Positions 1-9,241 of a stretch of 64,000 bases of DNA are shown piece by piece. The position numbers and the translations under genes are program-made. The notes below the pieces were generated by a model. The model searched no databases and was not told the origin of the DNA. It was given only the letters and a program-made list of their open reading frames with translations. Each line of letters starts with the position of its first letter. Within the stretch, counting starts at the first letter, position 1. Source of the DNA: an uncultured Bacteroidota bacterium. Lineage in GTDB: Bacteria > Bacteroidota > Bacteroidia > Chitinophagales > Chitinophagaceae. The stretch spans positions 1-64,000 of the forward strand of contig CAISPO010000071.1 of NCBI GenBank assembly GCA_903887415.1, written 5' to 3'.

Positions 1-1
1 G

Positions 2-481
2 ATGACAGATTTGGGTGGTATCTTAAAGCACAATCCCGTCAACAAAACAGATAATCAAAATAAAGTAAAGTATTTTCAATCGGTGAAGACCCCTGTATTT
101 ACAGGGGCACCAGATATTAGCCGAACGCTTCACTCTACAGTAGCCAAATGTTCTGGTTCAACCAAAGTAAATGATCCATCTGATCGTATTTTCTTAACCC
201 TTTCCCTAGATTATTTTTCTGCAACCCTATGGCAACCACCCTATTCCAGCTATCAGCAGTTTCTCTTTGATACCATTGACCAGATGCATACTGACGGGAA
301 CAGTTACATTAAGATATCACAATGGATGAACGACAATGCTCATCTTACCCCCAGAGGATCGGTATTTAAACCAAATCATGCCTGGAGCATCCATAAGAAG
401 AAACGTAAGAGCATTGAACGGTTCTCCAGGGCTTTTGAGCCTGAGATAACAGCTATAAACATTGATATTACTAAGACGTAG
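2..481 (+). CDS. recombinase-associated protein, possibly cut by the window edge
   Basis: The frame is open from the left edge. An ATG sits at base 2, so the true start may lie outside the window. The C-terminal part (about residues 100-140) reads SYIKISQWMNDN, TPRGSVFK, then a Lys/Arg-rich stretch. This resembles the segment of large serine recombinases in which a 'next-residue' loop (KIAxWLN...TPRGxxF) precedes a basic helix. I infer that it is an accessory protein or relic of a mobile element. It converges on and overlaps the serine recombinase gene by 11 bases. No catalytic residues are visible in this part, so its function stays open. Confidence 0.5.
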   Translation: MTDLGGILKHNPVNKTDNQNKVKYFQSVKTPVFTGAPDISRTLHSTVAKCSGSTKVNDPSDRIFLTLSLDYFSATLWQPPYSSYQQFLFDTIDQMHTDGNSYIKISQWMNDNAHLTPRGSVFKPNHAWSIHKKKRKSIERFSRAFEPEITAINIDITKT

Positions 482-1109
482 CCCCAGCCAGCTCAATCTC
501 TGGCTGTGGGTTATAATGCTTCCTGACCTTTACCACCAGGTTATGTGATACGTCCAGCCTACCAGCTATGTCACGTACCGTTTTGCCCTTATTCAATAAG
601 GAGATGATCTCCTTGGTCTTCGGCTTGTTCAGGAAGTCTTTTATGCTTTCATTGGATCCTCTATCACGTCCGAGCTTGCCACCGTTGTTCAGATATGCCT
701 GTCGTCCCATTGCTGTCCTGATTTTCAAATTTTCTAATTCCATTTGGTATAGGCTGGACATGGTGGCGGTGATAAGTGTCCAGATTTCGTTCCTTTTGCC
801 GTTGGCTCTGGAGCATAGATTCCCCATGCTCCGTATAACCACATTCACATTATGCTTATCCAGGAAGTCAAGGGTATTAATGGTATCAACCATGTTCCTG
901 CCGATATCACGGATCTCTTCAACCACCAGCTCTTTTAAAACACCCTGCTGCACCAGCTCAATTACCTTCTTACCGTTGGTACGGGTATTAAATTCTTTGG
1001 TACCCGATATACCCTGGTCGAAGAGAACCAGGTCATATTTGTTGGTATCGGTATCGAAGCGTTTGCCATGTTGGGCTAAAGTGGAGGTACGTTGGTATTT
1101 TACTCGCAT
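471..1109 (-). CDS. serine recombinase (resolvase/invertase family)
   Basis: This is a protein of about 212 residues beginning MRVKYQRTSTLAQ, which matches the Y-x-R-x-S-T-x-x-Q active-site motif of small serine recombinases, with the nucleophile at Ser9. The resolvase fold follows (VEEIRDIGRN, then the long LENLKIRTAMGR helix). A C-terminal helix-turn-helix (KTVRDIAGRLDVSHNLVVKV) is the likely DNA-binding domain. A longer frame reaches 1148, but the ATG at 1109 puts the catalytic motif at its usual distance from the N-terminus. The family catalyses site-specific DNA inversion or excision. It lies at the left end of the defence-like island, so it may have moved the island or may invert something just outside the window. 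Confidence 0.88.
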   Translation of the reverse strand: MRVKYQRTSTLAQHGKRFDTDTNKYDLVLFDQGISGTKEFNTRTNGKKVIELVQQGVLKELVVEEIRDIGRNMVDTINTLDFLDKHNVNVVIRSMGNLCSRANGKRNEIWTLITATMSSLYQMELENLKIRTAMGRQAYLNNGGKLGRDRGSNESIKDFLNKPKTKEIISLLNKGKTVRDIAGRLDVSHNLVVKVRKHYNPQPEIELAGATS

Positions 1110-1292
1110 AAGTGTTTGGTTTCTTAATTGTGACTTTATTGGGTACAAAGTTGCGACATTATAATGGTAAAACTAGGGACCAGCAAGGGTTTCAGGCGTT
1201 TTCATTTATGTTGTACTTTGTTTTACAACAAACCTTTTCCTATTCAGGATACTTTCTACTCTTAATCGCTATTTATAATAAAGAAAAAGATC

Positions 1293-1553
1293 ATGAAGAA
1301 ACCAACAACACTTACACAGCAAGAGCTATCAACAATGAAACATGCCCTTTGGAAAATGGTTCAATTAGCTGGCTATTGGGATGAAACAAATTATTTGGCA
1401 TTGTCTAAGTCATTGGAGAATTTGAATTTCAAAAATAATTCGTTGGACTCCTATGCTGTTCGCTTGGGAGATATAGTTGATCAAATGATTGACGAAGACG
1501 ATGTTAATTTCGATATTCCACAATTATACCGCTTCCAGGAAAAACTGAAGTAA
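1293..1553 (+). CDS. small hypothetical protein
   Basis: This 86-residue frame is acidic toward its C-terminus (DIVDQMIDEDDVNFDIPQ) and predicted mostly helical, with no membrane segment or signal peptide. It begins MKKPTTLTQQELSTMKHALW. I do not recognise a family. Its good length for the local AT-rich composition and its position beside the recombinase suggest a cargo or accessory gene of the mobile region. It could be a small regulator, but no helix-turn-helix is obvious. Confidence 0.5.
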   Translation: MKKPTTLTQQELSTMKHALWKMVQLAGYWDETNYLALSKSLENLNFKNNSLDSYAVRLGDIVDQMIDEDDVNFDIPQLYRFQEKLK

Positions 1554-2092
1554 AGGTGATCTCAACCTTAAACCTACCAGCTCTAAGCTGATGCACGTCC
1601 CCGTATGTCTTTCTATTTAAATGAAGATGAACACCTCAGTGTAAGACAGAGGGATTCGAATATTTCAGATAATTTTTTACTCCCAGAAATTTTTGAGATT
1701 GGGGTTTGATTTTAAAATGAAGGTCAATATTGGCTGCAAATTTTTTTCGAAAATTTTTTTGAAATTTTCATATTAAAAATATATTCAGATATTTTCCCCG
1801 TTTTTCATTTGGAGGATCAACCCAGAGTATATGGGTGCCTGGGGTGCCTATGGCAAGAAGGGGATCCGCTGGGGGCAGGTGTGGTTCAAATGGATCAAGC
1901 TTCGGTTTATGCTGGCACAAATGAAATTCGCCTCAACGATAATGCCCCAAAATCAACAGGGTAAGGGTTATTATCTAAATAAGTACAGAAATATACCATT
2001 ATCGTTGCGCAATGAATATTTCAATGATACACCCCCCTGTTATATTGTGGGGGATTATTTATGGAAGGGTGGTATATGGAGTATTGGTAGTT
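1554..2092. other. non-coding gap inside the island
   Basis: About 540 bases without a convincing gene. The segment 1670-1800 is very AT-rich, with runs of T and A. A 98-residue frame at 1831-2127 is Trp/Gly-rich at its start and runs into the 3' end of the next gene, so it is not accepted as a gene. No terminator or inverted repeat of note was seen. Confidence 0.5.
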
Positions 2093-3508
2093 CTATTTTA
2101 GAATTATACTGTCTTTTATTAGTCTAATATTATCTCCAGCCTCAAAGACCACAGAATTATCAACGGTATTGCAATCACAGAAAAACCAGGCATATGTTTC
2201 TGTTAATTTGGTGGAACTCCAAAATGATAAGCCGTTCCAAAAATCTCCGTCTGTGCTACGAGAACCTAAATGTCCCCAGCTTTCTTCCCTGTCTAAATTC
2301 AATTTATGACAAAAATCTTTATCTCCACCGCAATGATTTATTGCATATTCAAATTCATATTTTGCGGGAATATGCCAGCCCTTCGGTGCTAATTTTCGGG
2401 AATCATTTATAGCATACCAATTGTATATTAATCCATATTTCTTATCTGAGCTTGAATCATTTCGAAGATAACACCAACATCCAATCTTTTGACTATTATA
2501 ATTTATCCAATCTTCATTTGTTATAGCTTTTGGTATTAAGTCGCCATTTTGGTATTTTTTAACATTTAAATTTAATGTATCCCAAATTTGGCTTCCGATT
2601 TTTATTCCATGATCATTCCTATGTGAATAGACATTTCTGAAATAAACAGAACAAAAAATAATTAAGCATGTAAGGAGTAAAGTAAAAGTCAAAATTCTTA
2701 ATAACCTCTTTTTATTTTCCTTCACCAAATCATACCATGTTTTATATTGAACGGATAAGATTTTCCCATTCCTAACTTCAATGGATTTGATTTTTCCCTT
2801 TCTGACAAATTGAATTATACCATCAGCTTTATTGTTTCCAAAGTATACATCATCGCCTAAAGACATTTCGTAAAGATTATGCTGATGAACACTCAGTATA
2901 CCTTTTAGTGTTTGATACTCTCTTATATAAATAACACTAACAACAATGCCATCCTTAATAATTATTTTTTTACCTTCTCCAAGTCCGATTTGATGATCGC
3001 CCGTAAGCATCCTGAAATCTTCATCATAAATCTTAGTTCCATTATCAATACCTACACCATAATTGTAATCATTGTAATAATAGGTTCTACCATCATTGAG
3101 TTTAAATTCTTTTAACCGCATCTTTTCAATGATCAAACCCCTTAGATAGTTGATGTAGTTTAGATCTGGAACCACCTGTTTATTTACCAATACCCAAGGA
3201 TCTGACTCCGTACCATCTTTCTTTAAGAACATCAACCCATCAAATACCAATGCCTGATTCAATAAGATCTTATCTACATTCCTATCTACAAGTATGCTCT
3301 TAGCCGCTGCCAGAAACTCCCATTTTCCAGTCTGGGCATCACCATTGAGTGACATTATCAATCTACCATCTCTTTTGAATATGTAGGTATGTTGATTCCC
3401 ATTATTATCAATGAAGACCCAATGCCTATCAACGAATACCTCAATCTTATCCAGGCTGGCACTGAATTCCTTTAGCCGAGGCAACAAGTTCTTTAAATAG
3501 TCAATCAT
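2093..3508 (-). CDS. membrane protein with C-terminal FISUMP domain
   Basis: A 471-residue protein in three parts. Residues 1-130 form a domain seen at the start of other Bacteroidota proteins (FKRDGRLIMSLNGD, then a GKWEFL motif). A central region follows, with one membrane helix at about 269-290 (LLRILTFTLLLTCLIIF). Residues 301-470 resemble the Fibrobacter succinogenes major paralogous (FISUMP) domain, with IKIGSQIWDTLNLNV, YGLIYNWYAI and APKGWHIP as landmarks. FISUMP domains are usually in exported surface proteins, but here the orientation suggests an internal N-terminal domain and an external C-terminal one. It is the last gene of the leftward restriction-type operon, 25 bases after the metallopeptidase gene. 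Its role in that operon is unknown. Confidence 0.75.
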   Translation of the reverse strand: MIDYLKNLLPRLKEFSASLDKIEVFVDRHWVFIDNNGNQHTYIFKRDGRLIMSLNGDAQTGKWEFLAAAKSILVDRNVDKILLNQALVFDGLMFLKKDGTESDPWVLVNKQVVPDLNYINYLRGLIIEKMRLKEFKLNDGRTYYYNDYNYGVGIDNGTKIYDEDFRMLTGDHQIGLGEGKKIIIKDGIVVSVIYIREYQTLKGILSVHQHNLYEMSLGDDVYFGNNKADGIIQFVRKGKIKSIEVRNGKILSVQYKTWYDLVKENKKRLLRILTFTLLLTCLIIFCSVYFRNVYSHRNDHGIKIGSQIWDTLNLNVKKYQNGDLIPKAITNEDWINYNSQKIGCWCYLRNDSSSDKKYGLIYNWYAINDSRKLAPKGWHIPAKYEFEYAINHCGGDKDFCHKLNLDREESWGHLGSRSTDGDFWNGLSFWSSTKLTETYAWFFCDCNTVDNSVVFEAGDNIRLIKDSIILK

Positions 3509-3533
3509 AACTTTCTGGTTATGTTAGTGGTTA

Positions 3534-4238
3534 TCAAATCTCCCCAACAGGCAATCTGTTTAATTCATCCCTTATCGACTTCCATTTGGGTATATGCCGA
3601 TCCATATAAGCCTGGAATACATCGTTGTGGTTGCGCTCCAGCAGATGGGTAAGCTCATGTGCTAATACATACTCAATGCAATCAACTGGCTTCTTGATCA
3701 GCTCCAGGTTAAGATTGATATTAGCTGTTTCAATTTTACATGACCCCCACTTAGTAGTCATTGTTTTTATCATGTAGGTACTGGGAGAAACACCTACAAT
3801 GCCTTCCCACTTATCTGTCAGCTCTGGCAACAGTTCCTTGAACCTGGTGCGGTACCATTCCTTAAACAGTTCAGCTTTTTGCTCAACAGAAAAACCAGGC
3901 TTGATATACATGTCGATGTACGTCTTCGTCCTGAGTATGATCTTGGGGTATCGGATAAGGTGATCAGTTTCATGAACCCGAAGCAAGTACCTTTTGCCTA
4001 AATAATAATGGCTTTCTCTATCCACATATTGCCTCGGTGATTGCCTATCCTGGTTAAGGAACAATCTTTGCTGCCTTTTGATCCAACCGATCTTTGAGGT
4101 GGTATATAGTTCAAGGGTTTGCAGATTTACATCTGCTGGTGCAGCAAGCCTAACTCTACCATCGGGTGGATAAACAGCCAAATGGATATTCTTGATGTCC
4201 TTACGGATAACTTCTACTTCAATACCAGCAATATTCAT
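3534..4238 (-). CDS. YgjP-type (DUF45) metallopeptidase
   Basis: A 234-residue protein with the zinc-binding HExxH motif as HELTH at about residues 194-198, and a third likely ligand, His204, in RNHNDVF. The preceding TKWGSCKIETANINLNLEL segment is typical of the YgjP/SprT-like (M48-type) family. Such peptidases are often encoded next to type I restriction genes, but their substrate is not firmly known. Its start follows the hsdR stop with no gap (4239/4238), so the two are probably translated from one mRNA. Confidence 0.9.
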   Translation of the reverse strand: MNIAGIEVEVIRKDIKNIHLAVYPPDGRVRLAAPADVNLQTLELYTTSKIGWIKRQQRLFLNQDRQSPRQYVDRESHYYLGKRYLLRVHETDHLIRYPKIILRTKTYIDMYIKPGFSVEQKAELFKEWYRTRFKELLPELTDKWEGIVGVSPSTYMIKTMTTKWGSCKIETANINLNLELIKKPVDCIEYVLAHELTHLLERNHNDVFQAYMDRHIPKWKSIRDELNRLPVGEI

Positions 4239-4958
4239 TTATCTATACTCCTTCTGATTTTTTATGATCTCAAAAATGGCATCCCTTCTATCCTGATCTA
4301 CAATATACTTTTTGATGATGTTTATGATCATTCGCTCCTTCAATGTATCACCAATCCAGTCATCCTTCTTTTTGGCTATTATCTCATCATTCAAGGCAAT
4401 TACCGTTGGTATATCCTTATTAAGGTTATCATACAAAGACATCTTTGCCTTGGTGTCTATTTCAGATGGATAATTGTGATTTCCCTTCTTCGGTTGTATA
4501 TCCCTGGCATACTCCTCAATCTTCTTCAAAAACTCCTCATAACTGATTGCCCCTAACTTCCTCTGCCTGATCAATTCTTCCAGCAACACACTCATCTTTT
4601 CATAGTATACTGGGTTAATTGGCATTTCCTGGGTAATAACCTTTCGCATATTGGCTTCGAGGGTTTCAGCCATCGCATTTTTGTTTCGTCTAATGGAGTT
4701 CGGCAGTTTACCAGTGGCTGCCTCAATTCCATGTTCCACAATAATCTGCAATAAGGTTGCATCTCCGAAATTAGATATAGTACGGCTTGGGTCTGCGCTC
4801 AGGTACATGTCAAGTAGCTGCCTCATTTCTGGTTCATAGGCTTTCAAGTCTATATAGTCACCACTAGCTATTTTTATGGAGTTTCTAAGTTCAGTGTACT
4901 CATCAACGGTATTCTTTATTCTGTCTGATTCAGCCTGGCTATAACCTGCCTGTATCAT
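4239..4958 (-). CDS. hsdR: HsdR C-terminal part, separated by a frameshift
   Basis: This frame encodes the helical C-terminal domain of the type I restriction subunit (AGYSQAESDRIKNTVDEY, a typical HsdR C-terminal signature), which contacts the methyltransferase core. The frame is open well upstream of the ATG at 4958, back to the G run at 5100-5106. The unlisted codons (for example KYFCGSTEDKAAL) continue the HsdR alignment, so this is not an independent gene. Removing one G from the run joins it to the upstream part and yields about 1009 residues, the usual HsdR length. Whether a separate polypeptide is made from 4958 is unknown. Confidence 0.85.
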   Translation of the reverse strand: MIQAGYSQAESDRIKNTVDEYTELRNSIKIASGDYIDLKAYEPEMRQLLDMYLSADPSRTISNFGDATLLQIIVEHGIEAATGKLPNSIRRNKNAMAETLEANMRKVITQEMPINPVYYEKMSVLLEELIRQRKLGAISYEEFLKKIEEYARDIQPKKGNHNYPSEIDTKAKMSLYDNLNKDIPTVIALNDEIIAKKKDDWIGDTLKERMIINIIKKYIVDQDRRDAIFEIIKNQKEYR

Positions 4959-5049
4959 TTCAGCTGCTATATTATTGTAAGCTCGGATGAGTGAAACAAC
5001 CGCCTTATAGAATGTTAGCCTCCGCTCTTCAGTATCTTTTAATGCAGCT

Positions 5050-7269
5050 TTATCTTCGGTGCTTCCACAGAAATACTTGATGTATTGTTCTATTTGCTTG
5101 GGGGGGTTCTACTGGATCACATAACTGGTGAATGGTTTCCAGAGCTTCTTCCATCCTTTCTCTGGCTTTCGTCAATCGGTCTACCAACAACCCTTTAACA
5201 TCTTCTTGATCGTATTGATCAAAGGCATCTGAGGTATAATCGGATATGGAGGCATTCAAGCTATCGAACAGGTCTTTGTAGTCAACTATGTAACCAAATT
5301 CCTTATCCTCATTCTCTGTACGATTAACTCTGCAAATAGCCTGGAATAAACCGTGATCTCTCATCTCTTTATCTATATATAGGAATGTACAAGCTGGTGC
5401 ATCGAAACCAGTCAACAGCTTATCCACCACTATTAGTAATTGCATATTGGCAGGCTCATCTATGAACTGCTTTTTGGCTTCTTTCTCATAGGTTTCCCTG
5501 TCCTTACCGTTGAGCATTCGATTGTAGATGGCATATTGCTCGATCTTTTCAGTATCACCTTCACCAGTAGTTTCACCTTTGATACTCGTTGTTGTGGGTT
5601 CGTAGGATGTGATGATGGCACAATTCTTAAAATTGAAGTTTTGGAATATCTCATAATACCTGCAAGCCTCGTAAATGCTTTTGCAAACCAATATTGCATT
5701 GCCTTTGCCGTTTCTTAGCCTTGGCTTAATCTTGAAGTCCTTAATGATGTCAAAAGCGACCTTCTGCAATCTATCCTTCGTACTGAGGATCTTTTGCAAA
5801 GTACCCCACTTCTGCTTTAACTCAGCTTTCGGTAGGTCATTCATTCCCATGGTAACAATATCAAACCATTCATCAATTGCTTTTTGATCTTGGACATGCT
5901 GATCCACATTCCTGGCTTCGTAAAGCAGATCCAGTACAACGCCATCCTTAACAGCTTCATCAAACTTGTATGTATGTATATACCTTCCAAAGATTTCTAT
6001 ACTTTTTTTCTTATCGGCTTTTAATAATGGAGTACCAGTGAAACCGATGAATACAGCTCCAGGTAATAACTCCGTCATGGCATCGTGCAGTGTGCCGTTT
6101 TGTGTTCGATGGCACTCATCAATAAACACAAACAGGTTGCCTTTGGGCTTAAAGTCCTTCGGCTTTTTAAGTTCATTTACAAATCCATCAATATCTGGCT
6201 CATCATTTCTTCCGAACTTATGAATTAGTGAACAGAGGAGCCAGGGAGTTGTGTCATTTAGCTTATTGATAAGATCTTGACCGCTTTTGGTGCGATATAT
6301 TTTCTCATCAACCCCAGTGAAGACCTTTTCAATTTGTTCATCAAGTTCTGTTCTATCTGTTATTATCAACAGTCTGGCATCTGTTTGATGTTCCCTTATC
6401 CATTTAGCCAACCACACCATAGTCAGACTTTTCCCACTGCCCTGTGTGTGCCAAATGATACCCCCTTCCTTTCTATTGACATATTGTTGTGCAGCCCTTA
6501 CTCCAAAGTATTGATTGGGGCGGCACAACTTCTTAATCCCTGCATCAAAAACTAAGAAATCATGGATCATTTCCAGCACTCTGGATTTTGCGCAGAATTG
6601 AAGCAGATGTTGATCTAACAGGTTTTTGTCAGGATCATACGTATGGTTGTCTTCTTTCCACTTGAGGTAGTATTTTTCAGTTGTCTTGGTCGTGCCATAA
6701 TATAACCCCTGGGTATCATTCCCAGCAAGCATCAACTGTACGGTGGTAAAGAATGGTTTAATAAATCGGTGTTGTTGATTATCCAGGTTTTGCCTAATAC
6801 CTTCATTTACAAATACGCTGGCTCTCTTTAGTTCCAGAACCCCAAGGGCTATGCCGTTAACGTAAAGTACGACATCTGGTCGCTTTTTATTTACACCTTT
6901 TACGGTTACTTCCTCTGCGATGGCGAAATCATTTAGTGCTGGGTGTCCCCAGTCAATGAGCATTACGGTTTGATCGGCTTCACCAGCAGATTCCTTTTCT
7001 TTGATACCATAGCGCAATTTGGAGTACACATCCTTATTTACTGGGTATAGATCATCATTGGGGCTGATAGAAGCCGCTTTTTTAAAGCTAAATAAGGCTT
7101 TGGCAATGATAGTATCAGAATACTTCCCTGTACCTTTAAGATAGGTTTTCAGGTCTTCTTCACGGATATTGGTATTGTCAAAATCTTCCAGGTTGCCGAT
7201 ATAGCGGTAACCAAGGTCCTCATTTAGTAGCTTTACTACTCGATTTTGGGTGATACGTTCCTTTCTCAT
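5050..7269 (-). CDS. hsdR: type I restriction enzyme subunit HsdR, N-terminal and motor part, frameshifted
   Basis: These 739 residues hold the nuclease and translocase modules of HsdR. The PD-(D/E)xK nuclease is at about 131-149 (RPDVVLYVNG, then LELK). Walker A is TQGSGKS near 276-282, DECH is near 385-388, and FTGTP is near 414. Toward the end the frame leaves the HsdR sequence at EPPQANRT, exactly at the run of seven G (seven C on the coding strand), and stops after 20 foreign residues. This is either a one-base error in a homopolymer or a real phase-off state. The N-terminus overlaps the DUF262 stop as ATGA, which indicates translational coupling. HsdR needs HsdM and HsdS to act; no hsdM lies in the window. 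Confidence 0.92.
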   Translation of the reverse strand: MRKERITQNRVVKLLNEDLGYRYIGNLEDFDNTNIREEDLKTYLKGTGKYSDTIIAKALFSFKKAASISPNDDLYPVNKDVYSKLRYGIKEKESAGEADQTVMLIDWGHPALNDFAIAEEVTVKGVNKKRPDVVLYVNGIALGVLELKRASVFVNEGIRQNLDNQQHRFIKPFFTTVQLMLAGNDTQGLYYGTTKTTEKYYLKWKEDNHTYDPDKNLLDQHLLQFCAKSRVLEMIHDFLVFDAGIKKLCRPNQYFGVRAAQQYVNRKEGGIIWHTQGSGKSLTMVWLAKWIREHQTDARLLIITDRTELDEQIEKVFTGVDEKIYRTKSGQDLINKLNDTTPWLLCSLIHKFGRNDEPDIDGFVNELKKPKDFKPKGNLFVFIDECHRTQNGTLHDAMTELLPGAVFIGFTGTPLLKADKKKSIEIFGRYIHTYKFDEAVKDGVVLDLLYEARNVDQHVQDQKAIDEWFDIVTMGMNDLPKAELKQKWGTLQKILSTKDRLQKVAFDIIKDFKIKPRLRNGKGNAILVCKSIYEACRYYEIFQNFNFKNCAIITSYEPTTTSIKGETTGEGDTEKIEQYAIYNRMLNGKDRETYEKEAKKQFIDEPANMQLLIVVDKLLTGFDAPACTFLYIDKEMRDHGLFQAICRVNRTENEDKEFGYIVDYKDLFDSLNASISDYTSDAFDQYDQEDVKGLLVDRLTKARERMEEALETIHQLCDPVEPPQANRTIHQVFLWKHRR
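5100..5106. repeat. run of seven G that breaks hsdR
   Basis: Seven G on the + strand (seven C in the coding direction) lie exactly where the reading frame leaves the HsdR alignment. With six, the coding strand reads GAA CCC CCC AAG CAA ATA (EPPKQI) and the frame continues without a break to 4239. Confidence 0.9.
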
Positions 7270-9224
7270 AATTCCAGTTCAATTTCTTGTAACAAATTGT
7301 TTTCCGAATCGGTAAGTTCTTCATCCTGGTTTTCCAGTTCAATCTGCACTAAGTCTTGAGTTTCTCCAGGCTTTTCCAATGCAAGTAAACCTCTTAGCTC
7401 CTTTTTCAATAATTCTTTCCTGTTGAAGAAAAAACGCTCAAAATCCGCAAAATGAATGTCTGCATCAGCGGGAATATAATTGATCTGGCAGAAATGCTTC
7501 CTACTGATCTCGTCTTTTTTCATGAGCCAATCATAAAAGCTGGTGTCATTTTTAGACATATTATTGCTTGCTTCCATAAACTGTAAATTTGGAAGCTGAT
7601 CCTTCATCATGACCCACTTTATTCTATCTTCTTCGCCTAAATTTATGCTGTCAAAATTTGCTTTGTCAAAACGAGCGGATGGGTGAATATGATCCTGGTG
7701 GAACTTCGATTGCGAATAGTTCAAATGGGGGTACAATAACGATAATACATAAAACGAGTTAACCCCTTTGGCATAGAACATATAACTCTCAAGTGATACT
7801 TCAGTTATCTTCAATGACTTTTGTGACGGCAATTTTACCGCCAACATATCATTGAAGCTAAATCTTTGATTTTTTAGCTTAAACTCTTTTTTTGCATCAC
7901 TGGTTGTAATCCCTGGCATTCTTAGGCTATTTCTTAATACAGCAATCAAGCTATCCTGAGAACTACCATACACCCCCGTTAAGAAAGAGTGCACCAAATA
8001 TTTTCTTATTTCTTTCTTAGTGTTTACATCAACTATTCCACCTTTTATGATGTAGTAAGCGATAATCAGTATAGAATTTGCAGATGCCAATAACTTGCCG
8101 TTAAGTCCAAATTCCACCAGGATATCAACCGTTATATTCACGGCTCTATCGATTTTAATCCATTGCGATTTGATTGCCTCTACATTAGCAGACTTAAAAG
8201 AGTTTACTTTAAATAAAACAGGTGCGTCTGTTAAAACCAAACAGGCACGCATCAAAAAATCATTGTTGAAATTAAATCCATCACCCTTAGCATTGATCCC
8301 TTTTAGCAAGCCCTCTATTTTATCTCTACCTTCATCCCAGGTTGCAACAATGGTTGAGAACAGCAGGTCGGTTTTACTCAGTATCGTACCTCCGCTGTTA
8401 ACACGAACGAATATCTTGAGAATTGCTTCAAGATCGTTGTTGTTAACTTCAAAATAATTGATGATTTTATCTTCATACAGCCGCTTATACAACAAACCCA
8501 ACCCTTTTTTAACAAATCGCTTCTGTCCAATAATCGCAGTCTTTTGTCTTTCATTTGACGACAATTCGAGGAGCTTATCGAATTTGAAGTCTATATCTGG
8601 GTCTTTACCCCAGTTCATAATATCACCAACTTTCAACCACAACATTTCTTCATTTACTATCGTTTCTATTCCTTCCTCAGTCATTTTTTTAGCATTGCGA
8701 AAAACGAAGTGTTGTGCCTCATGAGAAGTGAGAAATCGAAACTCAAAGTTCCTTTCCTCATCAATATCAATCTGGGCTTCATTTTCGCTTACTTTAAACG
8801 GGAGTGTGAGCAGATTCAGATAAAGGCTTTTCACTTCGTATGCTGAAGGATTGTTTGCGTGTTGGTAAGGTTTTTTCTCGGTATGGGTGCCTTGTAATGC
8901 TATAAAAATAGAGCTTAACCTTTGTTGTCCATCCAGCACACCAATGATCTCTTCATGGGTGAAACTTCCTATTTTCCTTTCGTTATAAGGTGTTCTTTGG
9001 TCATATTTTCTAAGGAAACAATAAAAAACGTAATCCTGAGCTACACGTTGATTTAACCGCCAGAATAGGAACGTGCCAATAGGGTAATTTTTCATTAGTG
9101 AATCAAACAGCAGCGTGATCTGCTGCTTGCCCCAAACGAATTTTCGTTGTATGGCTGGAAGAAAGACCTTATTCTGATCGATCTGATCAACAATATTTTT
9201 AACGGTTAAACTCTGATATGACAT
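7266..9224 (-). CDS. DUF262 and HNH (DUF1524-like) protein, GmrSD-related
   Basis: A 652-residue protein. The N-terminal DUF262 domain shows PAIQRKFVW at about 23-31 and the nucleotide-handling DGQQRLSS at about 98-105. The C-terminal nuclease region has DHIHPSARF at about 511-519 and a downstream NNMSKND that fits a beta-beta-alpha (HNH) site. Proteins of this build include the modification-dependent GmrSD enzymes and phosphorothioate-sensing SspE-like enzymes, which cut modified phage DNA using NTP hydrolysis. Here it sits inside a type I restriction operon, stops four bases into hsdR (ATGA overlap) and starts 17 bases after the glycosylase gene. The substrate specificity cannot be read from the sequence. 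Confidence 0.88.
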   Translation of the reverse strand: MSYQSLTVKNIVDQIDQNKVFLPAIQRKFVWGKQQITLLFDSLMKNYPIGTFLFWRLNQRVAQDYVFYCFLRKYDQRTPYNERKIGSFTHEEIIGVLDGQQRLSSIFIALQGTHTEKKPYQHANNPSAYEVKSLYLNLLTLPFKVSENEAQIDIDEERNFEFRFLTSHEAQHFVFRNAKKMTEEGIETIVNEEMLWLKVGDIMNWGKDPDIDFKFDKLLELSSNERQKTAIIGQKRFVKKGLGLLYKRLYEDKIINYFEVNNNDLEAILKIFVRVNSGGTILSKTDLLFSTIVATWDEGRDKIEGLLKGINAKGDGFNFNNDFLMRACLVLTDAPVLFKVNSFKSANVEAIKSQWIKIDRAVNITVDILVEFGLNGKLLASANSILIIAYYIIKGGIVDVNTKKEIRKYLVHSFLTGVYGSSQDSLIAVLRNSLRMPGITTSDAKKEFKLKNQRFSFNDMLAVKLPSQKSLKITEVSLESYMFYAKGVNSFYVLSLLYPHLNYSQSKFHQDHIHPSARFDKANFDSINLGEEDRIKWVMMKDQLPNLQFMEASNNMSKNDTSFYDWLMKKDEISRKHFCQINYIPADADIHFADFERFFFNRKELLKKELRGLLALEKPGETQDLVQIELENQDEELTDSENNLLQEIELEL

Positions 9225-9241
9225 AAGTGTTAGTGTTTAAT

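Noticed and set aside
568-1164. Long frame on the + strand over the serine recombinase
   Set aside because: The opposite strand shows clear recombinase motifs; this frame has none.
1831-2127. 98-residue frame rich in Trp and Gly
   Set aside because: It overlaps the 3' end of the FISUMP gene on the other strand, has no recognisable domain and odd composition.
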